The notes: generated by a model from the sequence alone, not told the origin. A DNA stretch of 5,622 bases from Bacteroidota bacterium (GCA_023251855.1 JAHEYA010000184.1:1-5622); one strand, 5' to 3'. Positions 1-5,622 are shown, counted from the stretch's first letter. Translations and numbers: made by a program.

Positions 1-1
1 G

Positions 2-919
2 GGTGGAGCAAAGCGGGTTTCCATGGCAGAGTATTTTATTGAAGCAGGAAAAAAATTAAATAAAGATGTAAACATTTTTTCTTATGAGTTGGATCAATAC
101 GTTCCGATTGCTTCGATTGGTAAGGTTATTATAGGTTTGCGATGGAACAATAAAGAACTATTAAAACATTTGACTGAAACTATTCAAAAGAATAATATAC
201 ATATTGTTTTGCCTTTTGTTGATGGAGCAACAGTAGTTGCTGCACGTTTGAAAAATGAATTAAAAAATATTTTTATTCCTGTTTCCAGTGAAGTTGTATG
301 CGATACTATGTTTGATAAGGTGAAAGCGAATGAATGGTTTAAGCAACATGGAATATTAGTACCAGGTAATGATGGAGAACTTCCGCTTATCGCCAAACCT
401 CGAAATGGTTCGGCTTCAAAAGGCTTAATTATTATTAACTCAACTAATGATTTTGAAAATTTTAAATCCAATTATAATGAGAATGATTTTCTGATTCAGA
501 AATATCTTATTGCAGATGAGTACACTGTTGATGTATATGTTACTAAAGGAGGGAAACCACTATCAGTAGTTCCTCGCAAACGAATGGAAGTTTTTTCCGG
601 AGAAGCCACAAAATCTATTACAGCTAAGGATGAGGAAATAATTAATTTATCAAAACAGATTATATCATTACTAAATTTTGAGGGTCCTATTACGTTGCAG
701 TTTCTTCGTGAAAAGGCCACAAATAAATTATTCATCATGGAAATAAATCCACGCTTGGGTGGTGGTGTTGTCACATCCATTAAAGCTGGCGCTGATTCAA
801 CACTGATGATGTTAAATGAATACCTGAACCAACCCTTACAGGAAATAAATAATTGGGAAGAAAACTTAATAATGACAAGAGCATTTAGAGAATTTTTTTA
901 TCATGCAATTAATAATTGA
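2..919 (+). CDS. ATP-grasp ligase (carbamoyl-phosphate-synthase-like), 5' end outside the window
   Basis: ATP-grasp enzymes activate a carboxylate as an acylphosphate with ATP and join it to an amine or other nucleophile; the substrates here are unknown. The first ATG is at 23, but the frame is open to base 2 and reads GGAKRVS just before it. That matches the glycine-containing loop after the first beta strand of these proteins, so the true start is probably upstream and the gene is cut by the window. Numbering from the ATG at 23: VDGAT at 66-70, a DK pair at 98-99 opening the segment before the ATP-grasp fold, a nucleotide-binding loop KPRNGSASKG at 125-134, EYTVDVYV at 166-173, and the metal-binding motif EINPRLGGG at 240-248 (E240, N242). 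It is clearly related to the ligase at 3628-4530, sharing EYT-DV, PRKR and EINPR. Its end overlaps the next gene by 17 bp, suggesting coupled translation. The fold is secure; a glycan-tailoring role is inferred from neighbours. Confidence 0.9.
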   Translation, partial: GGAKRVSMAEYFIEAGKKLNKDVNIFSYELDQYVPIASIGKVIIGLRWNNKELLKHLTETIQKNNIHIVLPFVDGATVVAARLKNELKNIFIPVSSEVVCDTMFDKVKANEWFKQHGILVPGNDGELPLIAKPRNGSASKGLIIINSTNDFENFKSNYNENDFLIQKYLIADEYTVDVYVTKGGKPLSVVPRKRMEVFSGEATKSITAKDEEIINLSKQIISLLNFEGPITLQFLREKATNKLFIMEINPRLGGGVVTSIKAGADSTLMMLNEYLNQPLQEINNWEENLIMTRAFREFFYHAINN

Positions 920-1220
920 TCTGGATGGTACTATCTGTACCGAAGAAAAAACGTACAGTCGCAGTTTGGCAAAACCCAAAAAAGGTGCTGTAAAAAGTAT
1001 AAATGGATTGTATGATAAAGGACATACGATTATCATTTATTCTGCTCGAACATGGATGGAATTTGAGATGACAACAGCATGGTTAAAAAAAAATGGTGTT
1101 AAATATCATCAGTTAGTTCTTGGTAAACCTATCGGTGATGTGTGGATAGATGATAGAGCCATCAACTTTGAAGACTGGGATACCGTAATGGAAAAGCTAA
1201 ATAAGAAATCGAAAAAATAA
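903..1220 (+). CDS. Small HAD-superfamily phosphatase, EcbF/BcbF capsule-phosphatase type
   Basis: This 105-residue protein has all four HAD motifs: DLDGT (nucleophile D6, acid/base D8), the motif II serine in IIYSAR (S47), the lysine of GKP (K75), and the acidic pair in WIDDRA (D83, D84). There is almost no cap domain, which fits small phosphatases of the EcbF/BcbF capsule-biosynthesis type (TIGR01689-like), usually slightly longer. Such proteins are thought to dephosphorylate sugar or other small intermediates of surface polysaccharides; the substrate cannot be read from sequence. The ATG lies inside the last codons of the preceding ATP-grasp gene (17 bp overlap, different frame), pointing to translational coupling and a shared pathway step. 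The C-terminus is lysine-rich. The stop is only 7 bp upstream of the inverted-repeat cassette, but precedes the putative target duplication, so the insertion need not have shortened the protein. Confidence 0.85.
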   Translation: MQLIIDLDGTICTEEKTYSRSLAKPKKGAVKSINGLYDKGHTIIIYSARTWMEFEMTTAWLKKNGVKYHQLVLGKPIGDVWIDDRAINFEDWDTVMEKLNKKSKK

Positions 1221-1227
1221 AAAAAAT

Positions 1228-1270
1228 CACGCAAAGGGCGCAAAGAAAAACAGCGCAAAGAACGCATAAG
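1228..1270 (+). repeat. Left terminal inverted repeat with CGCAAAG units
   Basis: The repeat contains CGCAAAG at 1230-1236, 1239-1245 and 1254-1260 and a degenerate CGCATAAG at 1263-1270, so units start 9, 15 and 9 bp apart. Its reverse complement pairs with 1655-1694: the first 9 bases match exactly and later units align with small gaps. It ends 4 bp before the start codon of the enclosed ORF, so it would also form that gene's leader. Confidence 0.8.
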
Positions 1271-1274
1271 TTTA

Positions 1275-1652
1275 ATGACAGAAAATGAAATATCGTATAA
1301 AATAATAGGAGCTGCGATTGAGTTGCATAGGGAGTTGGGAGCGGGTTTGTTGGAATCGGCATATGAAAATCCTTTAGCTTACGAGCTAAGAGAAAGCGGA
1401 TTGTTTGTAGAACAACAAATACCAATGCCTTTAATTTACAAAAAAATAAAAATGGATTGCGGTTACCGTCTTGATCTCAGGGTAGAAAATAAAGTTATAA
1501 TTGAAATAAAATCAATAGAAACAGTTGCTCCTGTTCACTTTGCGCAAACTCTGACCTATTTACGATTAAGTGGTTGTAAGCTTGGACTATTGATTAATTT
1601 CAATACCATTAAATTGAAAGATGGTATCCATAGGATAGTAAATAATTTATAA
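1275..1652 (+). CDS. GxxExxY family protein (PD-(D/E)XK nuclease-like fold)
   Basis: The protein has 125 residues, normal for the GxxExxY family (TIGR04256-type). The naming motif is GLLESAY at 24-30 (G24, E27, Y30), preceded by the usual opening helix with IIGAAIELH at 10-18. A PD-(D/E)XK-like core follows: D67 in YRLDLRV, then E77 and K79 in IIEIKS, and Q91 in the helix QTLTYL. The C-terminus GLLINFN...RIVNNL is also typical. The family's biochemical function is not established; the residue pattern suggests a nuclease-like fold, and these residues look intact. At position 32-33 it has NP where relatives often have a cysteine-containing segment, from memory of the family. It does not belong to the glycan pathway: it is enclosed by CGCAAAG inverted repeats and appears to be an inserted passenger. 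The ATG at 1275 gives the typical N-terminus; no Shine-Dalgarno sequence is visible. Confidence 0.85.
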   Translation: MTENEISYKIIGAAIELHRELGAGLLESAYENPLAYELRESGLFVEQQIPMPLIYKKIKMDCGYRLDLRVENKVIIEIKSIETVAPVHFAQTLTYLRLSGCKLGLLINFNTIKLKDGIHRIVNNL

Positions 1653-1654
1653 TC

Positions 1655-1694
1655 CTTTGCGTTTCTTTGCGACATACTTTGCGAACTTTGCGTG
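1655..1694 (-). repeat. Right terminal inverted repeat with CTTTGCG units
   Basis: CTTTGCG occurs at 1655-1661, 1665-1671, 1677-1683 and 1686-1692, and the outer end reads CTTTGCGTG. It is the inverted counterpart of 1228-1270, with the same 9-bp spacing between the two outermost units. It begins 2 bp after the ORF's stop codon. Confidence 0.8.
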
Positions 1695-1753
1695 AAAATA
1701 GAGATAAGGGTGAACAATAAATTTATGATTTTTAATTAGTTTCGTTAATACAA
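1695..1753 (+). other. Short intergenic leader of neuB, no recognisable promoter
   Basis: This 59-bp AT-rich stretch lies between the cassette and neuB. I looked for a Bacteroidota-type promoter (TTTG and TAnnTTTG) and found no convincing match. No Shine-Dalgarno sequence precedes either candidate neuB start. It may be the remainder of the original gap between the upstream HAD gene and neuB. Confidence 0.4.
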
Positions 1754-2788
1754 ATGGAAAATAAAAAAATGAAGAAAGTTTATATTATTGCTGAAGCAGG
1801 TGTTAATCACAATGGAAGTTTAGAAAACGCAAAAAAGTTAATTGATGTAGCTAAAGCTGCTGGCGCTGATGCAGTTAAATTTCAAACATTTATACCTGAG
1901 CTTGTAATTAGTAAACATGCTGTAAAAGCAGATTATCAGCTGGTAACAACCGGTAAGCAAGAATCACAATTGGATATGGTTCGAAAACTTTATCTGGATG
2001 TGAATGCTCATAAAGAAATGATTGCCTATTCTAAAAAAGCAGGAATTGAATTTCTCTCAACACCTTTTGATCTAACAAGTATAGATACCTTGCATGAATT
2101 AGGATTAAAAGAAATAAAAATTCCTTCCGGAGAAGTTACAAATATTCCCTATTTAAAAAAATTAGGAAAACTAAATAAACGAATTATTTTATCTACCGGA
2201 ATGTGTTATCTCGGTGAAATAGAAACCGCAATAAATATATTAACAAAGGCAGGTACTCAAAGAGAAAACATTGCTGTATTGCATTGTAACACTGAATATC
2301 CTACACCCATGCAGGATGTAAATCTAACAGCAATGTTGACAATTCGTGATGCGTTTAAATTAGAAACCGGCTACTCAGATCATACCTTAGGAATTGAAAT
2401 AGCAGTTGCAGCAGTTGCTTTGGGTGCTACAATCATCGAAAAACATTTTACACTTGATAAAAATATGGAGGGACCGGATCACAAAGCTTCATTGGAACCT
2501 GAAGAATTAAAGATGATGGTTGTTGCAATTCGTAACATCGAAAAAGCAATGGGAGACGGCATTAAAAGACCATCCCCATCAGAATCAAAAAATATTGTAA
2601 TTGCACGTAAAAGTGTTCATCTTATTGACGACAGACCGAAAAGCCATTTGTTAACTGAAGATGATTTGATTATTAAACGTCCCGGAGATGGTATTCCATC
2701 TGACCTTTTGGAGCAGGTAATCGGAAAAAAATTAAAATCAAATTTTACTGCGGATTATAAATTAAAATGGGATGATTTGGAATCATAA
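1754..2788 (+). CDS. neuB: Sialic acid synthase (N-acetylneuraminate/legionaminate synthase)
   Basis: NeuB condenses phosphoenolpyruvate with N-acetylmannosamine (or a 2,4-diacetamido-6-deoxyhexose in the legionaminate branch) to give a nine-carbon nonulosonic acid in the cytoplasm. The 344-residue protein has the full family layout: a TIM barrel (about 8-270) and a C-terminal SAF/antifreeze-like domain (about 283-343). Visible motifs are AEAGVNHNG at 13-21 (E14), KFQTF at 42-46, KIPSGE at 122-127, LHCNTEYPTP at 176-185, SDHTLG with H210, and EKHFTLD with H231. Arg309 in KRPGDGI corresponds to the SAF-domain arginine that reaches the partner subunit's active site in characterised NeuB. LHCNTEYPTP and the ESQL segment resemble E. 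coli-type NeuB as I remember it, while HFTLDKNMEGPDHKASLEP is also shared with legionaminate synthases, so the exact sugar is open. A second ATG at 1769 (MKKVYIIAEAG) is an equally plausible start. Confidence 0.95.
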   Translation: MENKKMKKVYIIAEAGVNHNGSLENAKKLIDVAKAAGADAVKFQTFIPELVISKHAVKADYQLVTTGKQESQLDMVRKLYLDVNAHKEMIAYSKKAGIEFLSTPFDLTSIDTLHELGLKEIKIPSGEVTNIPYLKKLGKLNKRIILSTGMCYLGEIETAINILTKAGTQRENIAVLHCNTEYPTPMQDVNLTAMLTIRDAFKLETGYSDHTLGIEIAVAAVALGATIIEKHFTLDKNMEGPDHKASLEPEELKMMVVAIRNIEKAMGDGIKRPSPSESKNIVIARKSVHLIDDRPKSHLLTEDDLIIKRPGDGIPSDLLEQVIGKKLKSNFTADYKLKWDDLES

Positions 2789-2806
2789 GGTATTCAACAA
2801 GAGTGG

Positions 2807-2869
2807 AGATTGCTTCGTTCCTCGCAATGACGCTCTATTCAAACGTCATTGCGAGGAACGAAGCAATCT
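2807..2869. repeat. Perfect 26-bp inverted repeat, dispersed palindromic element
   Basis: The arms at 2807-2832 and 2844-2869 are exact reverse complements, separated by an 11-base loop (2833-2843). The arm contains CTTCGTTCCTCGCAATGACG, a wording I recognise from dispersed REP/MITE-like repeats in many bacterial genomes. It is visibly richer in G+C than its surroundings. It lies between neuB (ends 2788) and the methyltransferase gene (starts 2919). The transcript would form a very stable hairpin, which could affect mRNA stability or read-through. No T-run follows either arm, so it is not a classical intrinsic terminator. Confidence 0.9.
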
Positions 2870-2918
2870 AAGTGGGAAAAAGGGTAACTAAGAATTTCAT
2901 TAATAAAGAATAGTTTAA

Positions 2919-3617
2919 ATGAATAATCAAAAGGATAAGTGGGAAGAAGCGTATAATAAAAAAGACAATTTTGTTTTTTATCCTCATGAAGAGGTCATTC
3001 GTTTTTTTGCAAAGTATATCAGCAAAAGAACCGGACTCACCACATTTCAGAAAAAACATTCCAATACAGAAGAATTGCCTAAGGTGCTTGATTTGGGCTG
3101 TGGAATAGGTCGACATGTGATATTTTCGAATGAAATGCAGGTTGATGCTTACGGTGTTGATTTATCGGATTCAGCAATAAAATTTGCAATTGATTGGGCA
3201 AAAAAAGCAGGAATAAAAAATCCTAAAACTAAAATCGTTCAAAGTGATATCACCAAAATGCCTTTTCAAAATAATTTCTTTGATTTTGTTGTAAGTCATG
3301 GTGTTCTAGATAGTATGTCGGAAAGTAATTCGCGTAATTCAATTATTGAAACTGCAAGAGTTTTAAAAACGGGTGGTTACTTTTATTGTGATGTGGTTTC
3401 AGGTAATGATAGTACCCACTCTCCTGATTTTCATGGTGAAGAGATTGTGAAATCAGAACATGAAAAGGATACTATTCAATTGTATTTCAATGTTGATTCG
3501 GTTAAAGATTTTTTTTCAAAACATTTTAATATAACAGAAATGATATTGATAAAGCGCGAAAGCATTACTAATAATCAATTTATTTCAAGATTTCATTTAG
3601 TCTTACAAAAAATATAA
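2919..3617 (+). CDS. Class I SAM-dependent methyltransferase
   Basis: The 232-residue protein is a soluble Rossmann-fold methyltransferase of the broad Methyltransf_11/25 type. Motif I is VLDLGCGIGRH at 56-66, the acidic ribose-binding residue is D81 in YGVDLSD, the adenine-region motif is QSDITKMPF at 108-116, and motif IV is FDFVVSHGVLD at 121-131. The family post-motif ETARVLKTGGYF at 144-155 is present. About 50 residues precede motif I and may help form the acceptor pocket. It transfers methyl from S-adenosylmethionine; the acceptor is unknown, but between neuB and an ATP-grasp gene it may modify a sugar or an amino or acyl substituent of the surface glycan. It starts 49 bp after the palindromic element, and its stop is 10 bp before the ATG of the next gene, so it is probably co-transcribed downstream. 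No Shine-Dalgarno sequence is visible. Confidence 0.88.
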   Translation: MNNQKDKWEEAYNKKDNFVFYPHEEVIRFFAKYISKRTGLTTFQKKHSNTEELPKVLDLGCGIGRHVIFSNEMQVDAYGVDLSDSAIKFAIDWAKKAGIKNPKTKIVQSDITKMPFQNNFFDFVVSHGVLDSMSESNSRNSIIETARVLKTGGYFYCDVVSGNDSTHSPDFHGEEIVKSEHEKDTIQLYFNVDSVKDFFSKHFNITEMILIKRESITNNQFISRFHLVLQKI

Positions 3618-3627
3618 TTTGGCTGAT

Positions 3628-4530
3628 ATGAATTATAAAATTCTTTTAGAGGCCTCTGGTAGCTTAACTTCATCTTACCTTATAAAAGCGGTTAAGGAGG
3701 CAAAGCAGTTGGTTGTTGCTTCTGATATTGCTGAGTGTGCCGGTTTTCATACAGCCGATGATTTTATCTTAATGCCAAAGTGTACGGATTCGAACCTTTG
3801 GAAAAAAATGGAATCTTTAATTGTAAAGAAAAAAATTAATGTTGTGATACCTTCTTTTGATGAAACACTGTTGGACTGGGCTGAACGGAAGGATTACTTT
3901 GCGAAAAAAAATATTCATATAATTATTTCTGATGCAGAGAGTTTGAAAATTTGTCAGGATAAATGGAATACCTATAATTTTTTTAAAAACAATGGAATTC
4001 CAACTCCGGCAACAAGTTTAAAATATGAATACCCTTTGTTAAAGCCTCGTTTAGGAAGAGGAGGGAAAGGAATTCTTATTAATCATCCTGATAAAAAAAT
4101 TTCAATGAATGGAATTATTTCTCAGGAATTACTTACCGGAGAAGAATATACAATTGATGTTTTTTGCGATTTTAATCATTTGCCTGTTTACATTATTCCT
4201 CGTAAAAGATTGCAGGTTAAGGATGGTAAATCAACGAATGGAATTACAGTAAATGAGCCGGAAATCAGTAAATGGGTTAAAAAAATATGTAAGGCAGCAA
4301 ATTTTATTGGACCAATCAATATTCAATGTTTTGTGAATAAATCAGGTGAAATTAAATTTACAGAAATTAATCCGAGGGTTGCAGGAGGTATGGCATTGGG
4401 GTTTACCGCTTCTGAAAATTGGATCAATTTAATTGTGAAAAATACAATTGAGAAAAAAGCAATAAAAGTAAAACCAGTTAAATTTGGTTTAAAAATGTTT
4501 CGCTCTTATGATGAAATCTTTGTTTCCTGA
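3628..4530 (+). CDS. ATP-grasp ligase (carbamoyl-phosphate-synthase-like), second copy
   Basis: A TTG at 3619 would allow 303 residues, but the ATG at 3628 gives a 300-residue protein starting MNYKILLEASG, the expected first beta strand and loop of this family, so I prefer it. Domain order: an N-terminal Rossmann-like region (1-105) with VVIPSFDETL at 72-81; CQDKWNTYNFF with GIPTP at 109-127 leading into the ATP-grasp fold; ATP loop LLKPRLGRGGKG at 137-148; EYTIDVF at 173-179; PRKRLQV at 191-197; and metal ligands in FTEINPRVAGG at 244-254 (E246, N248). All core residues are present, so it should form an acylphosphate and ligate it to an amine or similar acceptor. The substrates are unknown. 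It is a distant paralogue of the ligase at 2-919, and like it is followed by an overlapping HAD gene (23 bp). Joining an amino acid or acyl group to a glycan precursor is a reasonable but unproven guess. Confidence 0.9.
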   Translation: MNYKILLEASGSLTSSYLIKAVKEAKQLVVASDIAECAGFHTADDFILMPKCTDSNLWKKMESLIVKKKINVVIPSFDETLLDWAERKDYFAKKNIHIIISDAESLKICQDKWNTYNFFKNNGIPTPATSLKYEYPLLKPRLGRGGKGILINHPDKKISMNGIISQELLTGEEYTIDVFCDFNHLPVYIIPRKRLQVKDGKSTNGITVNEPEISKWVKKICKAANFIGPINIQCFVNKSGEIKFTEINPRVAGGMALGFTASENWINLIVKNTIEKKAIKVKPVKFGLKMFRSYDEIFVS

Positions 4531-5146
4531 TATTCCCTGGAAAGATATAACAACAGTGGGATTTGATATGGATGGGACGCTATATGATGAGTTTGATTTT
4601 ATTTATCAGGTATACCATAAAATTGCAAAAACATTTTCCCAAAAAAATAATGAGGAAGAAATTTTTCAGTTTATGTTGTTAAGATGGTTGGAAAAGGGGA
4701 GTTCCTATCCATTCATTTTTAAGGAAACGTTAGAAACATTTAAGATAAAAGAGGGGTTACACAAAAAATATATTGAGGTAGCATTGAGTATTTTTAGGAA
4801 TTTTAAACCTAAATTAACACTCACAAATCGAAAAAAAATTATTTTAAAAGAACTAAAAAAAGAGTACAACTTATTTATAGTTTCAAATGGGTCGTCTGTT
4901 TTACAATGGAATAAGGTAAAAGCATTGAAACTTGAAAAATATGTTGACAAAAAAAACATTGTGATTTCAGGTGATTTTGGCAAAAATTATGAGAAACCCA
5001 ATTTAAAATCAATAGAGATGATTCCGATTTTGAGGAATAATAAAATAAAAAAAAATGTTGTATTTATTGGGGATCGAGACACGGATGAACGATTTGCGGC
5101 AAAGGCAGGATTTCATTTTATAAAAATCAATGATAAACTAATATAG
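4508..5146 (+). CDS. HAD-superfamily hydrolase/phosphatase with helical cap
   Basis: The 212-residue protein carries HAD motif I DMDGT (D20, D22), motif II VSNGS (S126), motif III lysine in EKP (K163) and motif IV GDRDTDERFAAKAG (D189, D193). The roughly 100 residues between motifs I and II are the size of a helical C1 cap, so it belongs to the phosphoglycolate-phosphatase/NANP-like subgroup and differs from the capless HAD at 903-1220. It probably dephosphorylates a small metabolite. Next to neuB, a 9-phosphate of a nonulosonic acid is a possible substrate, as in sialate-9-phosphate pathways, but the neuB product type is not known and other sugar phosphates are equally possible. Its start (ATG at 4508, or the adjacent ATG at 4511) lies within the end of the ATP-grasp gene in another frame, suggesting coupled translation. 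The stop is 21 bp before the next gene. Confidence 0.88.
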   Translation: MMKSLFPDIPWKDITTVGFDMDGTLYDEFDFIYQVYHKIAKTFSQKNNEEEIFQFMLLRWLEKGSSYPFIFKETLETFKIKEGLHKKYIEVALSIFRNFKPKLTLTNRKKIILKELKKEYNLFIVSNGSSVLQWNKVKALKLEKYVDKKNIVISGDFGKNYEKPNLKSIEMIPILRNNKIKKNVVFIGDRDTDERFAAKAGFHFIKINDKLI

Positions 5147-5167
5147 ATTTATTTTTAAGACAAGCGG

Positions 5168-5622
5168 ATGAAAAATATTTTTGAAAAACACCAAACAACT
5201 CCTGAGATAAAACTTGACAACTTTGAGTTGTATGTTAAAAGGCAAGCTCTTACACGTTTTGTTGCACGTTATGAATTGTTTAAGCAAATTGTATCCATAA
5301 AAGGATCAATTGTTGAATGTGGTGTGCATCATGGAGGTGGTTTGATGGCATGGGCAAAACTATCTGCCGGATTGGAGCCAATGGCGCTTAATAGAAGAAT
5401 TTACGGTTTTGATACATTTGATGGATTTCCAAACATTCATGAAAATGATAAAGGAACACACGATAATCAGCATTTGCATAGTGGTGGCTTTTCAGGTAAA
5501 GAAAGCTCTTTCGATTATATTAAAGATTCAATAGAAGAGTATAATAATAACCGATTTTTAAATCAGTTCAATAAAATCGAACTAATAAAAGGAGATGCTT
5601 CTCTTACTATACCTGATTTTAT
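5168..5622 (+). CDS. TylF/MycF-type O-methyltransferase, 3' end outside the window
   Basis: The frame is open from the ATG at 5168 to the window end (151 codons plus two bases). An in-frame TAA at 5156-5158 fixes the start region. The translation fits the TylF/macrocin O-methyltransferase family (PF05711-like): the SAM-binding motif SIVECGVHHGGG at 47-58, the hallmark IYGFDTFDGFP at 78-88, and a later KGDA at 141-144. The family is usually about 230-270 residues, so roughly the last third is missing here. Characterised members methylate sugar hydroxyls on macrolides, and relatives are common in polysaccharide gene clusters. In this locus it would be expected to O-methylate a sugar of the glycan, an inference from context. 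It follows the HAD gene by 21 bp on the same strand, so it is probably in the same operon. Confidence 0.88.
   Translation, partial: MKNIFEKHQTTPEIKLDNFELYVKRQALTRFVARYELFKQIVSIKGSIVECGVHHGGGLMAWAKLSAGLEPMALNRRIYGFDTFDGFPNIHENDKGTHDNQHLHSGGFSGKESSFDYIKDSIEEYNNNRFLNQFNKIELIKGDASLTIPDF

Larger units (their letters stand above)
1228..1694. mobile_element. Inverted-repeat cassette carrying a GxxExxY ORF (467 bp)
   Basis: A single short ORF is packed between two imperfect inverted repeats, each built from four copies of a CGCAAAG-like unit. The left repeat ends 4 bp before the ATG and the right one starts 2 bp after the stop codon, so the unit is nothing but ORF plus termini. The outermost bases are identical on both sides (CACGCAAAG and its complement CTTTGCGTG). 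Just outside are AAAAT at 1223-1227 and AAAAT at 1695-1699, a possible 5-bp target duplication, although the left copy lies in an A-rich run. Removing the cassette and one AAAAT would leave about 61 bp between the upstream HAD gene and neuB. No transposase is present, so any movement would need a helper or an unknown activity of the ORF. That it is mobile is inference from this architecture. Confidence 0.6.

Noticed and set aside
184..780. Reverse-strand ORFs at 184-471 and 496-780
   Set aside because: They are antisense to the ATP-grasp gene, whose motifs are intact; their translations show no recognisable domain.
1162..1425. Reverse-strand ORF of 87 residues with hydrophobic and cysteine-rich segments
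   Set aside because: It is an antisense product of the CGCAAAG repeats and the start of the GxxExxY gene; the repeats create the Leu/Cys-rich runs that imitate a membrane protein.
1228..1694. CRISPR array or integron attC-type cassette
   Set aside because: The repeats are 7-9 bp units in inverted orientation around one ORF, with no regular spacers, no cas genes, no integrase and no attC core sites.
2807..2880. Rho-independent terminator after neuB
   Set aside because: The hairpin is strong, but neither side has a T-run on the transcribed strand; the long perfect arms fit a dispersed palindrome better.
2868..3116. Reverse-strand ORF with an apparent hydrophobic segment
   Set aside because: It is antisense to the start of the methyltransferase gene, and the hydrophobicity comes from lysine-rich codons read on the other strand.
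3619..3627. TTG start for the second ATP-grasp gene
   Set aside because: The ATG at 3628 directly precedes the conserved first beta strand, so the three extra residues are unnecessary.
4705..4983. Reverse-strand ORF of 92 residues
   Set aside because: It lies entirely opposite the HAD gene at 4508-5146, which has complete motifs; no independent support.

Overview
The window is AT-rich (roughly one third G+C by eye) and every supported gene lies on the + strand. Starts lack Shine-Dalgarno sequences and sit behind A-rich leaders. That, together with the protein styles and the dispersed repeats, suggests a member of the Bacteroidota or a relative. This taxonomic reading is inference. The content is a surface-glycan biosynthesis locus built around a sialic/nonulosonic acid synthase.

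Layout. Positions 2-919 hold the 3' part of an ATP-grasp ligase whose true start lies upstream of the window. It overlaps by 17 bp a small EcbF/BcbF-like HAD phosphatase (903-1220). Positions 1228-1694 are a compact 467-bp cassette: a GxxExxY-family PD-(D/E)XK-like ORF (1275-1652) tightly enclosed by imperfect terminal inverted repeats made of CGCAAAG units, with a possible AAAAT target duplication. NeuB follows (1754-2788). Next comes a 26-bp perfect inverted repeat (2807-2869), then a class I SAM methyltransferase (2919-3617), a second ATP-grasp ligase (3628-4530), a second HAD hydrolase overlapping it by 23 bp (4508-5146), and the 5' part of a TylF/MycF-type methyltransferase (5168 to the window end).

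How the genes may work together. NeuB makes a nine-carbon sialic/legionaminic-type acid from phosphoenolpyruvate and an N-acyl hexosamine. The two ATP-grasp/HAD pairs and the two methyltransferases look like tailoring functions, forming amide or ester bonds, removing phosphate and adding methyl groups to this sugar or to other residues of the glycan. No epimerase, CMP-transferase, glycosyltransferase or flippase is in the window, so the pathway must continue outside it. The most distinctive features are the duplicated, translationally overlapping ATP-grasp+HAD module and the two repeat elements that occupy the only long gaps of an otherwise tight operon. No gene-free stretch exceeds 300 bases.
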